Below the pieces are notes generated by a model. The model was not told where the DNA came from. It worked only from the letters and a program-made list of their open reading frames with translations, and did not search any database. Both the position numbers and the translations under genes were made by a program. This document shows positions 34,046 through 45,700 of a stretch of 64,000 nucleotides of DNA, piece after piece. Position 1 is the first letter of the stretch. Each line of letters starts with the position of its first letter. This DNA is from Sinotaia quadrata (taxonomy: Eukaryota > Mollusca > Gastropoda > Architaenioglossa > Viviparidae), in contig CM054180.1 of assembly GCA_028829895.1 (NCBI GenBank), positions 99,113,135 through 99,177,134 on the forward strand, read 5' to 3'.

Positions 34046-34984
34046 GCGAAAGAATGAAATAGTACTAATTCTGATATTTAATAAAATACAAGAAAAGAAT
34101 AAATAGTGAAAAAAATGAGGAAAAGTAATTGTAAATGTTAATTTCAAAGTATAGATGTTATTCTATTATATTCTTTCAATTCAGAGTTCAGGTATTTGCA
34201 TATGTCACTGCTCCTTCAGGCCACACATGTTACGCTTGTTAACAGCAAGAGGATCAAAACACTTCTAAAATAAAAGTATCTATCTGACAGAACGACAAGA
34301 AGTCCTCATTCATGCTTCCAACATTCATGCACGTTATGCACATTACAAATGCATTATACATTTGATTAAGACCTTCCCTTTGCGACGCATGCAATCTATT
34401 TCTCCTTTAACAAGCAGGAAAAATGAATTTTGTAACTCTATCTTGTGTTGCTATAAATAGGTATTAGAAAACACTTATTCAAGACTCTCAGGGCCAATAA
34501 CTTTCTGCCTAAACGAGTAGCACCAACTACTGACACTAGACAATACAAGTGACATTTTGTTTACCCTTGAATATTTTATACTCTGGATCTTATAGATGTG
34601 GACAGCTCCCGAACATGCAATTATCACACAAAGTGATCCCCGAATCACCACACTATATTCCAATGATAATTTTCACCCAAATCACCTCCAGAGGAATTCG
34701 CATTTCAAGCTACTGACTAGCAAGAATTCGTTCGGCTTTTGACAAAAATCGTATTTCTTTTTTCCATCGACTTCTTTTCTCACAGGAGCCGCAGTAGACT
34801 TAGATTTTCTCGGTCTTGTACAGCTCATGTGAGGACCTCTTTCTAACTGACTGTGGAGAAGATGTCAGTCCGGTGCAGTGCAGGTGGCGGTGTTGTTCTT
34901 GCAATTGGTGCCAAGTTGCAACAGTCGTCGGCTTTTGTTTATTATTACCGTCATCGGTTTCCGTTTGGAAGTTTGCTGGTGACC

Positions 34985-35605
34985 ACCATCGGTTTCCGTA
35001 ATGATGGCCTGGTTTGTATTGTTGAGGTAGGTAATGATGGCCTGGATTGTATTGTTGAGGTCCGTAATGATGGCCTGGTTTGTATTGTTGAGGTAGGTAA
35101 CGATGGCCTGGTTTGTATTGTTGAGGTAGGTAATGATTGCCTGGTTTGTATTGTTGAGGTAGGTAATGATTGCCTGGTTTGTATTGTTGAGGTAGGTAAT
35201 GATTGCCTGGTTTGTATTGTTGAGGTAGGTAATGATTGCCTGGTTTGTATTGTTGAGGTAGGTAATGATGGCCTGGTTTGTATTGTTGAGGTAGGTAATG
35301 ATGGCCTGGTTTGTATTGTTGAGGTCCGTAATGATGGCCTGGTTTGTATTGTTGAGGTAGGTAATGATGGCCTGGTTTGTACTGTTGAGGTAGGTAACGA
35401 TGGCCTGGTTTGTATTGTTGAGGTCCGTAACGATGGTCTGGTTTGTATTGTTGAGGTCCGTAACGATGGTCTGGTTTGTATTGTTGAGGTCCGTAACGAT
35501 GGCCTGGTTTGTATTGTTGAGGTAGGTAACGATGGCCTGGTTTGTATTGTTGAGGTCCGTAACGATGGTCTGGTTTGTATTGTTGAGGTCCGTATTGTTG
35601 TCTGT
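34985..35605. repeat. 33-bp minisatellite, ~18 units
   Basis: Units read GCCTGGTTTGTATTGTTGAG plus GTAGGTAATGATG or GTCCGTAACGATG variants. Because 33 is divisible by 3 and the unit has no stops in several frames, long frames appear on both strands. The longest (minus, 34800-35627, 275 codons) would encode QQYKPGHHYLP repeats. Variant sites between units change the amino acid in that frame, so I see no sign of protein-level constraint. An 11-residue-repeat secreted or structural protein cannot be excluded, but no signal peptide is present. Confidence 0.9.
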
Positions 35606-35954
35606 AGGTGTCGAAATGCCACCACATGAATTCTGAGGGTGGCAGTCTGGTATGTTATTGGGGTGTGTGGTCGTCTCTGACCGATGTGTGTTGCATGTTT
35701 GAGCCGTTGATTACTGCTGTATTTTTTGGTGTCAAACCCATTTTGGTAGTCTGCAAATTTTCTTTTTCCTATCAGTCTGAGTACTTGATGTGAGACTTAC
35801 TTGTTTCTTTGTCGTTGTCTGTGATTTCTTCTGCTGTGTGTTTGATATTTTGGGAGTGCCTTGTCATCCATTTGATGGCTTATTTGTGTGTCTGTGACTG
35901 TGATTTACGGCTGTTTCTGTGTAATGGTCTAATGTGGCTGGCAAATGAATTTGT

Positions 35955-36095
35955 AGAAGTTTGTCTTTAATCTGCCTTTTTTCCCCAAAGTTTGTCTGGG
36001 CTTCTATTTAATCTGCATTTTTTTCCCAAAGTTTGTGTCTGTGCTTGTGTTTAATCTGCATTTTTTCCCCAAAGTTTGTGTCTGGGCTTGTGTTG
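35955..36095. repeat. ~46-bp tandem repeat upstream of the helicase exon
   Basis: Three copies of TTTAATCTGCATTTTTTCCC followed by AAAGTTTGTGTCTGGGCTTG. Confidence 0.85.
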
Positions 36096-36318
36096 TGTAG
36101 ACATTTGGCGTTATGATTGCTCTGTTTCTTATTTGATTGCAGTGATTTGTCTCTTTGCTGTCTGGTGATTTTGTATGCTGTGTTAGTTCCGTCTGGTAGT
36201 AGCTGTACCTGTAGTTATGCCCATTAAGTTAGTTCCAAGGTTTAACTTAACAGTATTTATTTTTACTCAGTATTTTTAATCTTCTTTAACACTTTATACT
36301 ATTGGAGTGCATGTGTAG

Positions 36319-36798
36319 GTCAAGGGGTCAACATCAGCGGCAAGCAGCTGCACTACCGAGACGTCCAGGTATTATGTAATTATCCCAGCGACGACAAGGT
36401 GGACAGCGACGGTCGAGTGATATCTCCGGCCAGCGGATTGGTCCGGGGTCTGCGTGCATGTCATGTGCCTGTACGCGTGCTACAGGACGACCTCCTTGAA
36501 GCCGACGTCCTTGACTTGGTTCTGTCGCTCAGAGATGAGGCGATTCGTGGCGCACTGGGGCAGAGTTCAAGGTCTGGAGAGAAAGGTTGTGGTGGTGAAG
36601 GATTTGGGCCAAATGTTTTACTTCCACGCTTCATCTCGGTGTACGTCACAACTGGTAGTCATTGACTACAAGGCACCAGGTGAACCTGAGGACATCATGG
36701 AAAACTGTGACGTGTCTTGCGATAGTGATGATGACACGATGTTTGGCACTAATGATGACTTAATCGATGACGACGAATCTAGTGATATTGATAATTAA
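36319..36798 (+). pseudogene. Helicase-like (SF1) terminal exon with frameshift
   Basis: An acceptor (TGTGTAG, ending 36318) precedes a phase-1 frame with GVNISGKQLHYRDVQVLC and HVPVRVLQDDLLEADVLDLV. Around 36530-36545 the coding signal moves to the +1 frame, which reads RRFVAHWGRVQGLERKVVVV and FYFHASSRCTSQLVVID. It ends with an acidic tail rich in Asp, closing at a TAA at 36796-36798. VQGLERKVVVV fits SF1 helicase motif V (V-x-G-L-E) and SSRCTSQLVVI fits motif VI (x-S-R-x-x-x-x-L). In intact relatives the segments should be one frame, so this copy has an indel of one or two bases: a decayed gene or an assembly error. Upstream exons with the Walker motifs were not found. The nearby 31.7 kb promoter is a possible but unproven start. 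Confidence 0.6.
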
Positions 36799-37111
36799 TA
36801 CAAGTGATGGATATACAAAAAATCTCCATGAGAGCAACAGCAATGATGACAGTGAAGAGGATGCTGTATGAAATTTATTTAAATGAATTTGCACCCGACA
36901 CATCATAACACAAAATTAAAGTTGGTAATTTATATATTTTTGCAAATTTTATGTGTTCATTGTCAGATGCTGTATAATGAGATAGGGGCTTATTTACATT
37001 TATTATTTTAGGAAATTATTTTTATATTTTATTAAATATTATTTTTATATTTTATTAAATATTATTTTTATTTATTCAATTCAATATTATCTACTGTGAG
37101 ATGGATTACTT

Positions 37112-37117
37112 AATAAA
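37112..37117 (+). terminator. Candidate poly(A) signal after the helicase exon
   Basis: AATAAA lies about 315 bp downstream of the TAA at 36796-36798. The stretch is AT-rich, so this is one of several options. Confidence 0.3.
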
Positions 37118-37424
37118 TTGTCCTAGAATTGTAAGATAGATTTGAATAGTTCTGTTGTTTGCTTCTTTTATTCTGTTTGTATTCTTATCATGTTTTCCAT
37201 AAAAGTATTTTATTGGAATGTCTTGTTTGACTGCCGTATAATCAAAATCTTAATTTCATATCTATGTATTGTGCTGCTTATGTTGGGCCAACAAAAGAGT
37301 CCAAGTTTATGAATTTAATTTAGGTTATAGATATACTTTAATGCCATGAGTTTATTGACAATGACAATTCAACAGTAATGCTGCGAGGAGTTCAATGTAT
37401 GTGTTGGTTTTATTTTTATTTTGT

Positions 37425-37585
37425 CATAAAGAATCCTACAGAGCTAGTAAATATTGTATTATATACTTTGTAAAGAGAATCCTACAAAGCTAGTAAATAT
37501 TGTATTGTGTATTTTGTCGTAAAGAATTCTACAAAACTAGTAAATATTGTTTTATTTATTTTGTCTTAAAGAAATCTACAAAACT
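37425..37585. repeat. ~46-bp degenerate tandem repeat
   Basis: Three to four diverged units share AATCCTACAAAGCTAGTAAA followed by TATTGTATTGTGTATTTTGT. Confidence 0.8.
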
Positions 37586-38555
37586 GTCATGGAGGAAGGG
37601 AGGTAATCCATCAAAATGTATATTTTAAAAAATTATCCTTTTTACATCGGTCACGGACTGTAATTTTTATTTATGTTTTGTTGTGAAAGGATTGTCTATA
37701 GCGTGCACATGCATGTTCGATTGTGTATATATGTGTTTGTATGCGTGTGTATGTAGAATTCATTTGACGTATGATTGAAAAATAATAATCATATTTTATT
37801 TTTATGATAATAATATAATAGGCTAGTGTTAGGGTGCACCAAGACTAATAGGTAGTGCACCAGGATTTAACCAAAAACTCTGCACTGGCAATTCTTCTTC
37901 GTAATGCACGTTTTTCTCGTACTGTTGTTTTGTGTTTGACAAGTTTGTAGAAAAATCTTGTGTATAAGGAAAAGAGAGAAAAATTCATGGGAGTGTTCGC
38001 AACAACCTACACTGTTCGAGTATCATTATTCTCTATATGGACTCTATTTATGCTAGTTAATAATATTTTTTAAAGTTCTTAACCATAACAAGTTTGAGGA
38101 TTTAATTCCCATCTGTACATTTATGAGTGTTTTGCAGTGTGTGGTGAAATAGTTAACCAACTTTTACTGCCCAGGATATCTTTAAATCTAACCTATTCCA
38201 TGGATGTGTGGTTATCATTATGCAAATGAGGTAGTGATGTATGGATAACACTGGACTGCTAAAGTCACACTTCATGAAGGCATAGTGTAGTGGTCATTTT
38301 TTGTGAGCCATTGTTTCAATGGAACACGGAACCCATCCCACTCTCCTTTCGATTCATCAGTTGAAAGTTAAGCATCGTATTTCATCCAGTGATACAGCAG
38401 GGAGCCGTCTTCATATTGCGTCACTTCGTTGAAGAAGAAAACGCTACCAGGAGTAATGACTTAATGTGTTAATTAGCACAGAACTGAATAATTAAATTCT
38501 GTATTTACTACAGTAATTTGATGAGTTGTCTAATGGGAGAAACCTACAACACAAC
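37586..38555. other. Intergenic, no exon recognised
   Basis: AT-rich, no repeat array and no supported coding frame. Confidence 0.45.
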
Positions 38556-38559
38556 ACCA

Positions 38560-38750
38560 CCGCCAGTGCTCCCCTAATACTCGTGAAAGGAGTGAATAAA
38601 TCCTCATATAATACTCGTGAAAGGAGTGAATAAATCCTCATATAATACTCGTGAAAGGAGTGAATAAATCATCATATAATACTCGTGAAAGGAGTGAGTA
38701 AATCCTCATATAATACTCGTGAAAGGAGTGAGTAAATCCTCATATAAGCT
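38560..38750. repeat. 34-bp minisatellite
   Basis: Five to six units of TCATATAATACTCGTGAAAG plus GAGTGAATAAATCC, nearly identical. Confidence 0.94.
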
Positions 38751-38924
38751 GTGAACACGGCGTTGTGTGTGTGCATCTCTCTGCTGTTGTTGTCGTCATA
38801 CGTGTGATGTTTTGTCCCCCTTCATCATCATTGTTTTTCATCTCGCATCCTGAGATGATCCATAACACTCTACGCCAGACATCCCATCACACCAGCTTAT
38901 TCTCACAAACTCGGCTGTTTACTT

Positions 38925-39058
38925 CAAATCAGACATTTTTACAAGTACCGTCATAAGGAGTGCCCAAGGTCGAGTCACTCTGACAATTTAATAATTTATA
39001 TAACAATTAAATTTTAAAAATAGGGAGAGGCAGATTTACTCCGCCACAGGTGTAACTT
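38925..39058 (+). mobile_element. Dispersed element, copy D (right end only)
   Basis: It matches the final ~130 bp of copies A and F, including GTCACTCTGACAATTTA and AAAATAGGGAGAGGCAGATT. Nothing of the left part is present. Confidence 0.65.
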
Positions 39059-39394
39059 GATATTTTGGGTGAACTCTTTAGTTTGAACTACATCACATCA
39101 TTGGACTGATGTCCGCTACAGCCCAGAATCTTAGCTGTCCACAAAAACGGACTTAAAATACTGCTTAACATTCACGACGAAATGTATAGCAGGAAGGACC
39201 GTAAAAGAGTAATGACGTCATGTTTAGGCTAAGCACAAGTGCGGGTCAGTGGAGGGCAACTACGGTTTACTCCACTGGGAACAATTGACCCATCTATGTT
39301 AAAAGTTCAAGATCTCAAGACAAAGCGGGATTATTGCCGGCTCTAGGGGAAGCGGAATGTGACAGGCACGCTGGCGTTTTGACGGACGGTCGGG

Positions 39395-39555
39395 GACTTG
39401 GTGAAGTTAAGTTACCATTGATAATTCTTATAGGGACTTGGTGAAGTTAAGTTACCATTGATAATTCTTATAGGGACTTGGTGAAGTTAAGTTACCATTG
39501 ATAATTCTTATAGGGACTTAGTGAAGTCAAGTTACCATTGATAATTCTTATAGAA
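39395..39555. repeat. 40-bp minisatellite
   Basis: Four units of GGGACTTGGTGAAGTTAAGT plus TACCATTGATAATTCTTATA, differing at one or two sites. Confidence 0.95.
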
Positions 39556-40019
39556 AGCTACTAACCAATCAATAACCTACTATTACCCAACTTATCAAAT
39601 TAATTTTTTACACTCTCATATTCACTTACTGAAATCATACTAATTTTTTAGGTAGTTTTAATAGAAGTTTGTCTAGCTGCTTAGAAAATGAATTAAACAG
39701 GAGAAGGCTATATAAATATTTTAATTAGAACAATAATTCTTTGCAGTATAGATTGGTCCTGTAGAGTGTAGAGGCTAAGTGTGAACGCTACTTCTCGTGT
39801 AAAAGTGTTATTGTGTAGGGCTCAATGAAAGAGATCAACCGAATTAAGATTTTCCAAGTGGAATTATGTGATTACCTAAGAAGAGCTAATAATTGATGTG
39901 ATAGTTTCTAACTTACAGTTAATTAATTAAATAATTGTATTAATTAATGAGGTGTTATATTACTGAAGACACATCTAATAATAATCATAACAAAGTAGAG
40001 ATTGTATGATTCACAGTGC

Positions 40020-40212
40020 TGAATAGTCAAGTAGACTTAATACTATTCATGTCAATAGTCAAGTAGACTTAATACTATTCATGTAAATAGTCAAGTAGAC
40101 TTAATACTATTCATGTCAATAGTCAAGTAGACTTAATACTATTCATGTAAATAGTCAAGTAGACTTAATACGATTCATGTAAATAGTCAAGTAGACTTAA
40201 TACTATTCATAG
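40020..40212. repeat. 32-bp minisatellite
   Basis: Six units of AATAGTCAAGTAGACTTAAT plus ACTATTCATGTC; the last base alternates C/A between units. Confidence 0.94.
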
Positions 40213-40504
40213 TTTCTTGCATATAATCGAGAAAAGAAATAACAAAGTGATTTCAGTGATAATATTCAGTTATAAAGCTGTGGTGTTAAGTACCATAGCC
40301 TATAATATCCCTTGCCATTAATATAATACACACACTCACAAAAACATTTCTCACACCCAAACACAAATGGGGTATTATGCAGTAGTAAAATTTTTAAAAG
40401 AAACCGATTAAATAATTATTCATTTTTATATAAAGATTGACAGTTTGTATTTTCTTATTTGCTTGTTATGACATTACTTTTTATTTTACTTTATATTTCG
40501 GTCT

Positions 40505-40745
40505 TTGAAAGTACAGTCCTAAACTTGAAAGTACAGTCCTAAACTTGAAAGTACAGTCCTAAACTTGAAAGTACAGTCCTAAACTTGAAAGTACAGTCCT
40601 AAACTTGAAAGTACAGTCCTAAACTTGAAAGTACAATCCTAAACTTGAAAGTATAGTCCTAAACTTGAAAGTACAGTCCTAAACTTGAAAGTACAGTCCT
40701 AAACTTGAAAGTACAGTCCTAAACTTGAAAGTATAGTCCTAAACG
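40505..40745. repeat. 20-bp minisatellite
   Basis: Twelve units of CTTGAAAGTACAGTCCTAAA with occasional C/T changes in ACAGTCC. Confidence 0.97.
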
Positions 40746-40964
40746 CCCTTAGTAATCTTTAACCTTCACGGTTCTGTTGAATTTTCTTCTTTTTAGAGAA
40801 TAGTCATATAAGTCATTTCGTATTCTTATGCATTTGCAAGTTTGAATTGCATAGGATTATGTCTTGATGTTAAGAATAATCGCATCTACTCAGACTCGAA
40901 CCACTATCAATAAATAAATTGTTATTCTAGTCATAGTAGTATATGTTGTATTCGTTGTAATACT

Positions 40965-41062
40965 AGTCTTAAGAGTTGGAATACTAGTTGTAAGAGTTGG
41001 AATACTAGTTGTAAGAGTTGGAATACTAATTTTAATAGTTGGAATACTAGTTGTAAGAGTTG
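40965..41062. repeat. 21-bp minisatellite
   Basis: Four to five units of GTTGGAATACTAGTTGTAAGA. Confidence 0.9.
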
Positions 41063-41149
41063 GAATAGCAAAAATATTGCTCTACTCTAATTCTACTTGT
41101 GTTCATAAAATTTGTTGTGGGATGAATTAGTATTTTGTGTTGTTGTATA

Positions 41150-41650
41150 GTAATAGTAATTATTATTATTACTGCTACTACTACTATTATTACTGTTACT
41201 ACTACTATTATTTTTACTACTGCTACTACTACTATTACTACTGCTACTAAAACTATTAGTACTGCTACTACTACTATTACTACTGCTACTAAAACTATTA
41301 GTACTGCTACTACTACTATTATTATTACTGCTACTACTACTATTACAACTGCTACTAAAACTATTAGTACTGCTACTACTACTATTACTACTGCTACTAA
41401 AACTATTAGTACTGCTACTACTACTATTATTATTACTGCTACTACTACTATTACAACTGCTACTAAAACTATTAGTACTGCTACTACTACTATTACAACT
41501 GCTACTAAAACTATTAGTACTGCTACTACTACTATTACTACTGCTCCTACCACTATTAGTACTGCTACTACTACTATTATTACTGCTACTACTACTATTA
41601 CTACTGCTACTACTACTATTACTACTGCTACTAAAACTATTAGTACTGCT
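41150..41650. repeat. ACT/ATT trinucleotide-based array
   Basis: A 500-bp tract of ACTGCTACTACTACTATTAC-type units with an AAAACTATTAGT variant, with nested 21-45 bp periods. The Thr- and Val/Ile-rich frames over it (up to 216 codons) are artefacts of the trinucleotide repeat. Confidence 0.95.
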
Positions 41651-42168
41651 ACGATTGCTTTTGTTAGAACGTCCACAGGTATGACGTAGAGCGACATTTG
41701 AGGATGTCCAAGGGAAAGAGAACGAGGTACGGATGAAAGAAAGAAGCCATTCTGAAATTACTGGTATTGCAAATGATGTCTAGCGCCAATCTGATTGTAG
41801 ACTAATATTGTCAAAAAGCGTCATAATATTTTTTTTATTCAAAGCTGCGAATTTCATATGGAAATTGCAACAAATCATTGTCTTATTTTCAAACCAGTCA
41901 AATTAACAATCGTCACGATAAACATCAATCATATTTGATTCGTAATACCATGCTTTATTTATTCAACACGTTACTATTTGCAACATTTAAACAAAATGCC
42001 GATAAAATAAAACTAACTATAAGCAAATAACTAACACACGCACCTATTGCTTGTGCTATTTTGAAGAAAAAATTATAAAATTCTTTATTTCATTAATATA
42101 TCAGTCTTTCATGAGTCTTATTTACGTAACTCTCTACTTAATGGTGGATACACTCTGAAGTCATTTGC

Positions 42169-42174
42169 TTTATT
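42169..42174 (-). terminator. Poly(A) signal of the actinoporin-like gene
   Basis: AATAAA on the minus strand, 44 bp after the stop codon. Confidence 0.6.
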
Positions 42175-42217
42175 TTGCAAGGATTTGTCTATGTCTATCC
42201 ATTAATAAGTCGTGATT

Positions 42218-42595
42218 TTAATAAGGCGCTAAATCTTTCTCGTCGATTGGTCTGAAGACGACATTGACAACAGCTTCGTGGCCACTGGTCATCGTTGCCA
42301 ACACTTCGAAACCAGCATTTGTATAATAACTTGAATTCATGTCACTCGTAAACTGACGCCAACTGTACGACATGTCTTTGACTATATACTGATAGTACAT
42401 GAGGTCGAACCAAGTGCTTCCGGATGGATGGGTTGTTGTTCCATCAAAAGTTATCCCTACAGCGAGAGTATTCTTGTAATAAGCGTAACTGAATGGCACT
42501 GACCACGTGACGACCAATCGTCGCTTCGTTCCACTAATAAGCCATGACACCGTTCCTGATGTCCCAGTTGCAGTATAACCTGTTTTGCGAGCAAC
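42218..42595 (-). CDS. Actinoporin-like gene, terminal exon
   Basis: 378 nt including TAA. The acceptor (TTTCTGAAG) is followed by VARKTGYTATGTSG. It encodes the C-terminal beta-sandwich with the W-S-V-P-F strand and closes HEAVVNVVFRPIDEKDL. The frame extends further upstream as open intron sequence to an ATG at 42658, but the splice join to the upstream exon is a better explanation than that start. Confidence 0.8.
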   Translation of the reverse strand, partial: VARKTGYTATGTSGTVSWLISGTKRRLVVTWSVPFSYAYYKNTLAVGITFDGTTTHPSGSTWFDLMYYQYIVKDMSYSWRQFTSDMNSSYYTNAGFEVLATMTSGHEAVVNVVFRPIDEKDLAPY

Positions 42596-42668
42596 CTTCA
42601 GAAATATTAAAAGAAACAATCGACTTTGAATAAGTGAGCATAGAAATACTTCATTCAAGCTAGTAATA

Positions 42669-42703
<35 letters not shown>

Positions 42704-45700
42704 TTCTTGCCATAACTAAATTAGTTAATTAATAAGTTAATTCTTCTATTGTGTCTGTTTACCAAACCTTCTGTTTCTGAAGGTTGTGTGTTTATGTGTG
42801 AGTGTGCTTTTGATAGTTACCAAGTTTAGATTATTGTCTGTGCCCCAGTGCTCTGCATGCGGATGGGAGCACTGTAACGGAAGGTCTTAGTGGGTTGCCA
42901 ACAATATTTTTAAAAATTATCTCTCACCCACCATGACACCAGTCGATAGATCTAAGTGCCTTTAAGAATAGACACGTGCTAGACGTTTAACTGCATTGAG
43001 AGACCCCTGGGTAATCTAGGAATGATCAGCTTGGGGCGATTGATTTAGAAATTAAAAGCAGTTGTGGCCACACTCTTCTCTGTCGGGTGGATGTCACCCT
43101 TGGAAAGACAACCTCAAATGCAGTGAACCATGGCATGGTCATTGGCTGATTGAACCAATGATCAAAAAGAGAACTCTCACGTCTGACGTATAATCTTAAT
43201 CCTCAACTCAGGTTAAAGTGTACGTATACTTCAAATGTTTGTTTGCAATTTTGTCAGACTCAACAGCACTAAACGAATTACTATCGCTCAGTATTAGAAG
43301 ATGGGAGCCAGAATTCTGACATATTTTCTAGTGTGAATTTGTTGGATATTCTTATGACTGTGTTATGCCTTGATCTAGAGACTGTGAAATTCCATTTCAG
43401 CAGGTGCAAATTCTGCTACTAACGAAGTTTGTTGTTCAACTGTTGTATACTGTTTGGGGTGACTCGTATTTACGTGATTACATTAAATCAATCCAGTCTG
43501 CACCCTAATCCACCTACGAATGCTGATACCAAAAGTAAGACTTATTGAGTATGGGGTGACGGCCAGGTATATTTATTTTCACTCGCCAGCCCTCCCCCCC
43601 CCCAGCAGAAAATAATTGCATAAGAAATATTTATAACAATATGCAACAATGACGCTAACACTACAATTATGACGCGGATTTACATTTACATTTAACAGCT
43701 ACATTAATAAAGACTTGTAAGAATTGTAAAATGATTAACAATAAACTTTAATTAAAAAGAAATAAGTCATTAAAAGTGAAGATTGTTAACACAGGGTTTC
43801 TCAGTTTCTCATAGTTTCTTCAATGATCAGATAAGTTCACCCTAACTGAATTGTTCATAACAAATTTTTTTTAAAAAATAGTCTATGAAGAAAAGGGCCG
43901 CATCTCTTCGTTTCATATTAACTCAACTTTTGTGTCGTTTATTGAAGCTTTGCCACACCCATAGCCAGCGCGTGTCAATGTCTTTCGACCGCAAACCTCA
44001 AACCACACATTGTGCACTTGTACACCGGGTCCTTTCAAAAAGGCCTCCTAATCAGAGTTTCTCCCAGACATACAGGGACACTACCTTTCTTCTACCTTCT
44101 TCTAGTAATGGTCAATAGCACCAAACGTGTATCGATACACCCACGCATCCCACTTTAAAAATTTATAATTTTAATCTCGCATATGCAGCTCATTTAACCG
44201 CCTAGAACAAGGTCAGCCAGGTTCTCACGCTACATTCTCTCCTGTACCAAATGTTTTATGCCCACACAAGCATGCACAACCTCCATCCCTCTCAACTCTT
44301 CCCCCTTCTCTCCCCAGAAGTTTGCACATTCACAGGGACTGCTTTAATTTATCGTTTACTTCAATTCAGAATTTGTACTCAAATGAAGCTCCTTTCATGA
44401 CATCAACAAATAACAATCAGTGTGTTTGTCAGCGTGATTATGTTTAAAACTCTGTACGTGTTGGCTGCGTCTTTGTTCTCAGTATAGTATTAGTAGGGTT
44501 ACGGGTTACAGTTGAAAGTCCCTCCAGATGAGAGCTCTTTCTTTTCCTAGTAGAGTAATTTATTTGCAGAAAATAAGATTATTCACTAAGAGTGTTTGGT
44601 GTACAAGAAAAGAAGTTTGAACTAATGCTGTTCTAGTAGCACAGGATTCGTTTGTCTCTGTTTGTAAGCAGAGGAGTAAATCCAGTATTGGCTTTCTGTA
44701 CAATGTATGTCTAGTGAATGGCTATGATTATTCAATTATGTCACGACTTGGTGACCAGATCTGTATGCTTACAGTTGTCTCTGTTTGCAGTGAGATACAT
44801 AGAGTACTAGCAAGCTGTAGCATGTATGTCTATGATATCTAAATTACAGCACAGCTCGGTGGCCAGCTCTATTTACGTTTAAATTATTTGAATCTACGTG
44901 TCTCAAACTAATTAGAAGCAGTAGTTGCTGTATTTGTGTACTTGTTGTAGTTGAGTATTTGTAGTTGTGTACTTGTTGTAGTTGAGTACTTGCTGTATTT
45001 GTGTACTTGTTGTAGTTGTGTATTTGTAGTTGTGTACTTGTTGTAGTTGAGTATTTGTAGTTGTGTACTTGTTGTAGTTGAGTACTTGTAGTTGTGTACT
45101 TGTTGTAGTTGTGTATTTGTAGTTGTGTACTTGTTGTAGTTGTGTATTTGTAGTTGTGTACTTGTTGTAGTTGAGTACTTGCTGTATTTGTGTACTTGTT
45201 GTAGTTGTGTATTTGTAGTTGTGTACTTGTTGTAGTTGAGTACTTGTAGTTGTGTACTTGTTATAGTTGAGTATTTGTAGTTGTGTACTTGTTGTAGTTG
45301 AGTACTTGCTGTATTTGTGTACTTGTTGTAGTTGTGTATTTGTAGTTGTGTACTTGTTGTAGTTGAGTACTTGTAGTTGTGTACTTGTTGTAGTTGAGTA
45401 CTTGTTGTAGTTGAGTATTTGTAGTTGTGTACTTGTTGTAGTTGAATACTTGCTGTATTTGTGTACTTGTTGTAGTTGTGTATTTGTAGTTGTGTACTTG
45501 TTGTAGTTGAGTACTTGTAGTTGTGTACTTGTTGTAGTTGAGTACTTGTTGTAGTTGAGTACTTGTTGTAGTTGAGTGAATGAAAGTCTTCTCGTGTATG
45601 TGCTTTGTTATCTTTAGATATCTTGAATTTTATGTCTGGTGGATTGTTTACTGCTTTGTTATCTTTAGATATCTTGAATTTTATGTCTGGTGGATTGTTT

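Noticed and set aside
40890..40920. GACTCGAACCAC resembling a tRNA B-box on the minus strand
   Set aside because: No A-box or cloverleaf-forming sequence on the appropriate side; the surrounding DNA is AT-rich repeat.
41047..41697. Val/Ile-rich 216-codon minus frame and Thr-rich plus frame
   Set aside because: Pure translation of a trinucleotide-based repeat; low complexity.
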